This document shows positions 59,661-64,000 of a stretch of 64,000 nucleotides of DNA, one piece after another (positions within the stretch are counted from its first letter, which is position 1; the number at the start of each line of letters is the position of its first letter). The stretch is from CADCVT01 sp035940955. GTDB taxonomy: Bacteria; Actinomycetota; Thermoleophilia; Solirubrobacterales; Solirubrobacteraceae. Where the stretch lies: the NCBI GenBank assembly GCA_035940955.1, contig DASZEJ010000176.1, forward strand, positions 1-64,000, read 5' to 3'. The notes under the pieces were generated by a model that worked only from the letters and a program-made list of their open reading frames with translations, had not been told where the DNA came from and did not search any database. The position numbers and the translations under genes are program-made.

Positions 59661-60314
59661 ATGGATCTGGTCGCACAGATCAAGCTGATAGACGCTCGCC
59701 TCTTGTCGGCGGTGACGACCGCGTTCCCCGATCCGCTGACGGACGAGGAGAAGGTGGCGGTGAATGCCTACCTCGTACTCGCCCATGCCTGCATCGAGGA
59801 GTTCCTTGAGGACACGTTCCTTGAGCACGTGCAGCGCCTGATTGACCTTATGGATCGGCCCCTCGTGCCCCGGGAGGTCGCCGGTCTGTTTCTGGCGTTC
59901 GGGACGATCATCCCGGAGAAGAAGCGGATTCCGTACGCGAAGAGGGAGCGCGCCGGAGTGGCGAACGTGGCGCTGACTCTCTACAAGGCCAGCACAATCG
60001 ATATGAACCACGGCGTAAAACCGGCCAAAGTGCGCACGCTTGCCGAGGGAGCAGGCGTTTCTTGGCCAGAATTCGAGTCGGCACTCGCCGCTCAGCTTGC
60101 AGATCTCGACACGCTAGGTGCGAAGAGGGGTGAAGCGGGCCATCTTGGACCTCTAACGATGAAAGCGACCAAGCTCAGCCGCCGGGACTATCCCGATAAC
60201 GTGCGCGGTTGGGTGCACGATGCGCGGGATGCCGGCCTCGCGATCCGGACCTACCTCGATGATCGCGTCGCCGGCCAATGTCGTTGCCTAGTCGCGTTCG
60301 ACGCGAGCGTGTGA
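59661..60314 (+). CDS. HEPN-domain protein (MAE_28990/18760-like), putative RNase
   Basis: A 217-residue helical protein. The helix KVAVNAYLVLAHACIEEFLE near residues 31-50 and GLFLAFGTIIPEKKR near 75-89 match the MAE_28990-like HEPN layout. The catalytic HEPN motif R-x4-H is seen as Arg156-Gly-Glu-Ala-Gly-His161 in AKRGEAGHLGP. HEPN proteins of this type are usually toxin RNases in defence or toxin-antitoxin units. It shares the reduced GC of its DUF262 partner and almost certainly its transcript. The partnership, rather than the domain, is the interesting part: DUF262 could sense or restrain the RNase. Confidence 0.8.
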   Translation: MDLVAQIKLIDARLLSAVTTAFPDPLTDEEKVAVNAYLVLAHACIEEFLEDTFLEHVQRLIDLMDRPLVPREVAGLFLAFGTIIPEKKRIPYAKRERAGVANVALTLYKASTIDMNHGVKPAKVRTLAEGAGVSWPEFESALAAQLADLDTLGAKRGEAGHLGPLTMKATKLSRRDYPDNVRGWVHDARDAGLAIRTYLDDRVAGQCRCLVAFDASV

Positions 60315-60584
60315 GTACCGGCACGTAGCGACCGTTACAGGGCCGTCCACGCTGTCAGTGCGCAGGCGGCTTCCGGGCCTCCAAATTCAAGACGCGGGCG
60401 CCGCGCGTGTCGATGCCTGCTGGCGACCACAGCGGTTCTCTGAGATCTCGACCAGCGTAGCCACGAAGCCCGCGGGGCTAGCAACGTCGCGGCCTAGCGA
60501 TGTGCATCCGACTCGCCCTTCAGCGAACCGGTTCGCGAGCGGGCACTGCCTTCCCACCCGCGGAGGCCGCTGCCGCGCGGTAGC
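60315..60584. other. Non-coding tail of the island
   Basis: No supported gene. It contains a perfect 14-bp palindrome GCGAACCGGTTCGC at 60523-60536, part of which resembles a site at the left edge (57903-57915). No terminator is obvious. Confidence 0.5.
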
Positions 60585-60602
60585 TAGTCTGATATCGTAC
60601 TA
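60585..60602. promoter_or_regulatory. MarR operator overlapping the -10 box
   Basis: TAGTCTGATATCGTACTA is an 18-bp near-palindrome (7 of 9 positions match between arms). It covers TATCGT (60593-60598), a -10 element 7 nt before the marR GTG. MarR proteins bind such sites to repress their own operon. Confidence 0.65.
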
Positions 60603-60605
60603 AAT

Positions 60606-61022
60606 GTGGCCGCTCCGGACACGACGAATCTGGGCTTCCTGCTCGCGAAGTCGTCGCAGCGCTGGAACGAGCGGCTGGGGGAGGGGTTCACGGGCGCCGG
60701 CTACGGCGACGTCAGGCCGAGCTACGGCTCGGTCCTGCTGCCGTTGTGGGAGGAGGACGGGCTGCGCATGGGCCGGCTTGCCGAGCGGGCGCGGCTCTCG
60801 AAGCAGACGATGACGACGCTCGTGCGGCTGTGCGAGCGCGACGGGCTCGTCGAGCGTTCGCCCGACCCGGAGGACGCGCGGGCGGCGATCGTCTCGCTCA
60901 CCCCGCGGGCGCGGGCGTTCGCCGACGTCGCGGGCGCGGTCGTCGCCGGTCTGGAGCAGGAGCTGTCGACGACGGCGCGCCGGGACCTCCGGCGCGCCCT
61001 GAAGGAGGTCATGGACCTGTGA
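60606..61022 (+). CDS. MarR-family transcriptional regulator
   Basis: A 138-residue MarR. The winged helix reads RMGRLAERARLSKQTMTTLV, then RLCERDGLVERSPDPEDARA with the D-x-R wing signature, and SLTPRARAFADV. The N- and C-terminal helices form the dimer interface. It starts at GTG 60606; an ATG at 60604 is out of frame. The operator-like palindrome at its -10 predicts autorepression. Its stop overlaps the start of a SnoaL-like gene (GTGA), which is therefore the likely co-regulated partner. The inducer is unknown. Confidence 0.92.
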   Translation: MAAPDTTNLGFLLAKSSQRWNERLGEGFTGAGYGDVRPSYGSVLLPLWEEDGLRMGRLAERARLSKQTMTTLVRLCERDGLVERSPDPEDARAAIVSLTPRARAFADVAGAVVAGLEQELSTTARRDLRRALKEVMDL

Positions 61023-61411
61023 GCACCACCACTGCACCCACCAGCGCCGCCGAGCTTCCCGCGGCGTTCGCCGACCGCCTCGCGGCCGGCGACCTCGACG
61101 GAGCGCTCGCGCTCTACGAGCCGGGAGCCACGTTCGCGCCGCAGCCCGGGGCGCAGGTGACCGGCATCGACGCGATCCGCGAGGCGCTGACGCAGTTCGC
61201 CGCCCTGCACCCGACCCTCGACGGCCAGGTCGAGAAGGTCCTCGAGGCCGGCGACGTCGCGCTCGTCACGAACCGCTGGACGCTGCGGGGCACCGGCCCG
61301 GACGGGCCGCTCGAGATGGGCGGGGTGAGCGCCGACGTCATGCGCCGCCAGCCGGACGGCACCTGGCGCATCCTCGTCGACGACCCGTGGGGCGCGGCGG
61401 CGGCGGCCTAG
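61019..61411 (+). CDS. SnoaL/NTF2-like protein (ketosteroid-isomerase fold)
   Basis: A 130-residue protein of the NTF2-like fold: LPAAFADRLAAGDLDGALAL, YEPGATFAPQPGAQVTGIDA, REALTQFAALHPTLD, and the C-terminal VMRRQPDGTWRILVDDPWGA. The family includes isomerases, cyclases and many binders; no catalytic set can be named with confidence. It is translated from the marR message by a GTGA overlap, so it may process or sense the compound that MarR detects. Its end overlaps the convergent membrane protein gene by 4 nt. Confidence 0.85.
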   Translation: MSTTTAPTSAAELPAAFADRLAAGDLDGALALYEPGATFAPQPGAQVTGIDAIREALTQFAALHPTLDGQVEKVLEAGDVALVTNRWTLRGTGPDGPLEMGGVSADVMRRQPDGTWRILVDDPWGAAAAA

Positions 61412-61863
61412 AGGCCCGGCTTCGCGACCATGTCCGCCACGACGAGGACGAGCACCACGAGCTCGATCCGCGTGTAGAGCAGAAGCTGCCGGGCGCCGCC
61501 CGTCAGCTCCTCGGCCGAGATCGAGCGGTCCTCCAGGCGCTTGACGAGCCCGTCCGCGGTCCGCCCGATCAGCGCTCCGCCGATCGCCATCGCGACGACG
61601 AGGCCGATGACCGCCAGGATCAGCCAGGCATCGAACGACCAGTCGCGGTCGGCGACCATCGCGAATCCCGTGAGGAGCAGGACGACGCCCGCGACGGGGT
61701 GCGCGCGCCCGGCCCACCGCGTCGCGGGCAGCGTGAACGTCCCGAACGCCTCCGGGCCGGTCTTCAGCGACATGAAGCCCATCGCGGTGATCGCCAGGGA
61801 GGACCCGAACCAGGTGGCCATCGAGAGAAGGTGCAGGGTGAGCAGCAGCTCGTACCAGGACAT
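61408..61863 (-). CDS. DUF2269/CopD-like small membrane protein
   Basis: A 151-residue protein with four membrane helices: YELLLTLHLLSMATWFGSSL, HPVAGVVLLLTGFAMV, AWLILAVIGLVVAMAIGGAL and a last helix LVVLVLVVADMVAKP. The H-L-x3-x-W-F-G-S pattern in the first helix is typical of DUF2269/CopD-like proteins, where the His may bind haem or copper. A loop with RTADGLVKRLEDRSISAEEL is cytoplasmic. It lies 8 nt downstream of mutM on the same strand, so they are likely co-transcribed. Confidence 0.75.
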   Translation of the reverse strand: MSWYELLLTLHLLSMATWFGSSLAITAMGFMSLKTGPEAFGTFTLPATRWAGRAHPVAGVVLLLTGFAMVADRDWSFDAWLILAVIGLVVAMAIGGALIGRTADGLVKRLEDRSISAEELTGGARQLLLYTRIELVVLVLVVADMVAKPGL

Positions 61864-61871
61864 GGCTCCAA

Positions 61872-62654
61872 TTAGACCTGCTCCACCGGACACCAGTAGG
61901 TCGTGCGCCCGCCGACCGTCGCCCGCTCCATCGCCGTGCCGCACCGCGGGCAGACGCCGCCGCGCCGGCGCGCCGGCATCACGTCGCCGGTGTGGACGCC
62001 GCCCTTCCGGATCGCGGACCGGGTGGCAGCGCGGATCTCGCGGCGCAGCCGGTCGAGCTCCTCGCCGGACAGCTCGCCGGCGGCCCGTCGCGGCGACAGC
62101 CGGGCGCGCCACAGCGCCTCGTCGGCGAGCAGGTTGCCGACGCCGGCGATGACGCCCTGGTCCATGATCCGCGCCTTCAGCGGGGCGTCGCCGCGGCCCA
62201 CGCGCGCGCGGAACGCGTCGCGCGAGACCTCCGCCGCGTCCGGGCCGAGCCCGGAGAGGTCCGGGTCGAGGACCGCTCGCCCGAGCCGCCGCTTGTCGCG
62301 CAGCACGAGCCGGCCGCCGTCCTCGAAGTCGAGCGCGAAGCGGTCCCACACGGCCGCGGGCCGCTCGCCGTCGGACGGCGGGTCGCCCTCGGCGGCGCCG
62401 TCCACGACGATCCGCCCGGCCATCCCGAGGTGCAGCCCGAGCACCGGCCCGTCATCGCCGGTCTCGACCCACATCGTCTTGCCGCGCCGGTGGGCCTCGA
62501 CGAGCTCGCGCCCGACCAGCGCCGACGCGAGCTCGCCCGGCTGGTGCGGACGGCAGACGTACGTGTCGGTGTCGTCGACGGCGGCGATCCGCCGCCCGAG
62601 CGCGCGCTCCTCGATCAGCGCCCGCGCCCGCTCGACCTCGGGCAGCTCCGGCAT
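61872..62654 (-). CDS. mutM: Formamidopyrimidine-DNA glycosylase (Fpg/Nei family)
   Basis: A 260-residue bifunctional glycosylase/AP lyase. The catalytic Pro1-Glu2 come after Met removal in MPELPEVERAR. A Lys in the strand KTMWVET and the helix-two-turn-helix QGVIAGVGNLLADEALWRAR, which contains the family Asn, are present. The C-terminal zinc finger has CPRCG but ends TTYWCPVEQV: only three of the usual four Cys are seen. It removes oxidised bases such as 8-oxoguanine or oxidised pyrimidines. A TACGCT -10 is 8 nt from the ATG. Fpg versus Nei cannot be settled. Confidence 0.88.
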   Translation of the reverse strand: MPELPEVERARALIEERALGRRIAAVDDTDTYVCRPHQPGELASALVGRELVEAHRRGKTMWVETGDDGPVLGLHLGMAGRIVVDGAAEGDPPSDGERPAAVWDRFALDFEDGGRLVLRDKRRLGRAVLDPDLSGLGPDAAEVSRDAFRARVGRGDAPLKARIMDQGVIAGVGNLLADEALWRARLSPRRAAGELSGEELDRLRREIRAATRSAIRKGGVHTGDVMPARRRGGVCPRCGTAMERATVGGRTTYWCPVEQV

Positions 62655-62662
62655 GGCGCGGG

Positions 62663-62668
62663 AGCGTA
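62663..62668 (-). promoter_or_regulatory. -10 element of mutM
   Basis: TACGCT on the minus strand, 8 nt before the ATG at 62654; leaderless-type spacing. Confidence 0.5.
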
Positions 62669-62740
62669 GTGGCGCGCCGTGCCGCGCGGAATCGCGGTGC
62701 GGCGCCGGGCGTGCGGTGCCGCGCGCCGCGAGACCGCCCG

Positions 62741-63142
62741 TCAGCGGCGGAGCAGCTCGAGCGCCGCGACCGTCGTCGGCCCGAGCGGCGACGGGGGATC
62801 GGCGAGCGCGAACCAGCCGACGGTCGCGATCTCGACCGGGTCGGGGCGCACCGGGCCGCCCGGCCAGGGTGCGGCGAACACCGTCAGTCGCTCCTCCTTG
62901 CCGTACCAGAGCCCGCGCGCGGTGCCGACCTCCTCCCACGCGCGGACGTCGGCCCCCAGCTCCTCGAACGCCTCCCGGCGCGCGGCCTCAGCGAGCGCTT
63001 CGCCCCCCCGCGCGCCGCCGCCCGGGATCTCCCACCGCCGCCGGTCGCCGTACGCGTGCCGCACGAACAGCGCGCGCCCCGCGTCGTCGCGCAGCACGCA
63101 CTTGACCCCGCGCGCGTCCGGCCGCACGACCCGCGACCACAC
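62741..63142 (-). CDS. NUDIX hydrolase
   Basis: At least 133 residues. The NUDIX box is complete: GGARGGEALAEAARREAFEE followed by LGA (G-x5-E-x7-R-E-x2-E-E-x-G). VKCVLRDDAGRALFVRHAYG precedes it. It hydrolyses a nucleoside diphosphate linked to another group; substrate unknown. GTG at 63142 is the first standard start, but the coding signal continues upstream to about 63230 (SAALLRLAYRAGYRALWVW is family-like), with no ATG, GTG or TTG. A CTG start near 63215 is possible. The ferredoxin gene ends at 63231 just upstream. Confidence 0.82.
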   Translation of the reverse strand: MWSRVVRPDARGVKCVLRDDAGRALFVRHAYGDRRRWEIPGGGARGGEALAEAARREAFEELGADVRAWEEVGTARGLWYGKEERLTVFAAPWPGGPVRPDPVEIATVGWFALADPPSPLGPTTVAALELLRR

Positions 63143-63230
63143 CCACAGCGCGCGGTAGCCCGCGCGGTAGGCCAGCCGCAGCAGCGCCGCCGACCGCGGC
63201 CGGCGGCGCAGCGACCGCAGAGGCGGCTGC

Positions 63231-63479
63231 TCAGGCGGACGCGCCGAGGACCTCGCCGCTGTAGAGCTTGTGGACCCGCACGGTGCCCGCCGGCGACGCG
63301 TCGATGCACAGCCCGCACAGGATGCACTCGTCGACGTTGTCGTGGACGATCCGAACGCCGCCCTCCGCGGCCGCGTAGATGTCGACCGGGCACGCCTCCT
63401 GCAGCCTGCGCGCCAGGTCGGCGTCGCCGGCGACCGAGTCGTCGACCTCGATGCCGATGAACGTCGCGTCGTCGCGCAT
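63231..63479 (-). CDS. Small 4Fe-4S ferredoxin
   Basis: An 82-residue ferredoxin-like protein. It has one cluster's worth of Cys: CPVDIY in the first half and CILCGLC in the second, giving four ligands for a single [4Fe-4S]. The linker HDNVDECILCGLCIDASPAG resembles delta-type subunits of 2-oxoacid:ferredoxin oxidoreductases. The ATG overlaps the sucD stop by 1 nt (TGATG), so it is in the sucD operon and may pass electrons from a 2-oxoglutarate:ferredoxin oxidoreductase encoded beyond the window. That link is inference. Confidence 0.8.
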   Translation of the reverse strand: MRDDATFIGIEVDDSVAGDADLARRLQEACPVDIYAAAEGGVRIVHDNVDECILCGLCIDASPAGTVRVHKLYSGEVLGASA

Positions 63480-64000
63480 CAGGCGGGGCTCCTCTCGGCG
63501 AGCTTGGCCCGCATCAGGTCGGGGATCTGCGAGATCTCCTCGGCGACGGTGATCCCGGCGGCCTGCAGGCGGGCGATCTTTTCGGTCGCCGTGTCCTCCT
63601 TGCCCTCGACGATCGTGCCGGCGTGGCCGAAGCTCATGCCCGGCATCTCGTCCATGAACCGGCCGGCCATGAACGCCACGATCGGCAGGCGCGAGTCGTT
63701 CTCGGTCACCCACTTCGCCAGCTCGGCCTCCATCCGCCCGCCCGGCTCGGTGTAGATGACGATGCCCTCGGTCTGCTCGTCGGCCTCGAACAGCGGCATC
63801 AGCTCGGCGTACGTGGAGCCGATTATCGCGTCGCCGCCGATCGAGACCGCCGTCGACTGCCCGAGGCCGGCGGCGGTCAGCGTGGACGACATCTCGGTCG
63901 TCATGCCGCCGCTTCGCGAGATCACCCCGATCGGGCCTGGGGAGTAGGCCTTCGCCGCGTCCTTCGCCGGGCCACCGATGCCGCCCATCTTGATGACGTC
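63479..64000 (-). CDS. sucD: Succinyl-CoA ligase, alpha subunit (partial)
   Basis: The C-terminal 173 residues of SucD; the 5' end lies beyond the window. Visible motifs are GVISRSGGMTTEMSSTLTAA, STAVSIGGDAIIGSTYAELM and the active-site His in MPGMSFGHAGTIVEGKEDTA, which is phosphorylated during catalysis. The enzyme makes ATP or GTP from succinyl-CoA in the TCA cycle together with the beta subunit, expected just upstream. The stop overlaps the ferredoxin start, so this is an operon. Confidence 0.93.
   Translation of the reverse strand, partial: DVIKMGGIGGPAKDAAKAYSPGPIGVISRSGGMTTEMSSTLTAAGLGQSTAVSIGGDAIIGSTYAELMPLFEADEQTEGIVIYTEPGGRMEAELAKWVTENDSRLPIVAFMAGRFMDEMPGMSFGHAGTIVEGKEDTATEKIARLQAAGITVAEEISQIPDLMRAKLAERSPA

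Noticed and set aside
60358..60603. An 81-codon plus-strand frame after the HEPN gene
   Set aside because: No coding bias and it runs into the marR operator and promoter. Treated as non-coding.

Overview
The window is about 64 kb of very GC-rich DNA with almost every third codon position G or C. The gene content fits the Actinomycetota, most likely class Thermoleophilia (Solirubrobacter/Conexibacter-like). Supporting signs are mycobacterial-type SOS boxes (CGAAC-N4-GTTCG) at lexA, imuB and dnaE2, a GSI-alpha glutamine synthetase, an actinobacterial-style c-di-AMP riboswitch, and many genes with a TAnnnT -10 element only 6-10 nt before the start codon, which suggests leaderless mRNAs. The placement is inference; no rRNA is present. 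One tRNA and rnpB are the only classical RNA genes.

Layout. 62-6343: exopolysaccharide genes (GT4; Wzz/BY-kinase, Wzy-like polymerase/ligase, ExoA-like GT2, GT4). 6340-11397: a small conserved gene and a 1,555-residue coiled-coil protein. 11520-17461: LysR regulator, small membrane protein, polytopic membrane protein, sulfotransferase, secreted CocE-type hydrolase, unknown gene. 17564-18467: a broken methyltransferase-like gene (one nonsense codon, one frameshift). 18481-20188: tRNA-Leu, lexA, zinc-ribbon protein, rnpB. 20368-22349: AbiE-like toxin-antitoxin pair. 22380-25514: flavin-dependent oxidoreductase and HTH_42 protein. 25539-33233: SOS mutagenesis region (imuB, small partner, two envelope genes, dnaE2). 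33297-36232: membrane cytochrome c, c-di-AMP riboswitch with an orphan tail-anchored protein, glnA. 36234-42292: MMPL transporter, thioredoxin-domain protein, S33 peptidase. 42335-43939: ridA-ilvA. 43985-46923: three secreted proteins, including a matrixin that has lost its catalytic Glu. 47013-54810: a catabolic block (SDR, aldehyde dehydrogenase, amino acid permease, K+/H+ antiporter, gamma-glutamyl-amine-synthetase-like protein, GntR). 54830-57889: acyl-CoA synthetase, acyl-CoA dehydrogenase, small partner. 57890-60600: a lower-GC island with a DUF262-HEPN pair. 60606-64000: MarR/SnoaL pair, membrane protein, mutM, NUDIX, ferredoxin, sucD (cut by the window end).

How the genes work together. 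LexA probably represses itself, imuB and dnaE2, so the error-prone polymerase pieces form one DNA-damage regulon although imuB and dnaE2 are separated by two envelope genes. ridA-ilvA is a natural pair, because IlvA releases reactive enamines that RidA hydrolyses. The 47-55 kb block looks like uptake of an amine or amino acid, gamma-glutamylation, and oxidation of the resulting aldehyde under a GntR repressor. Best candidates for something new are the c-di-AMP riboswitch upstream of an unrecognised tail-anchored protein, the DUF262-HEPN island, and the giant coiled-coil protein with its small neighbour.
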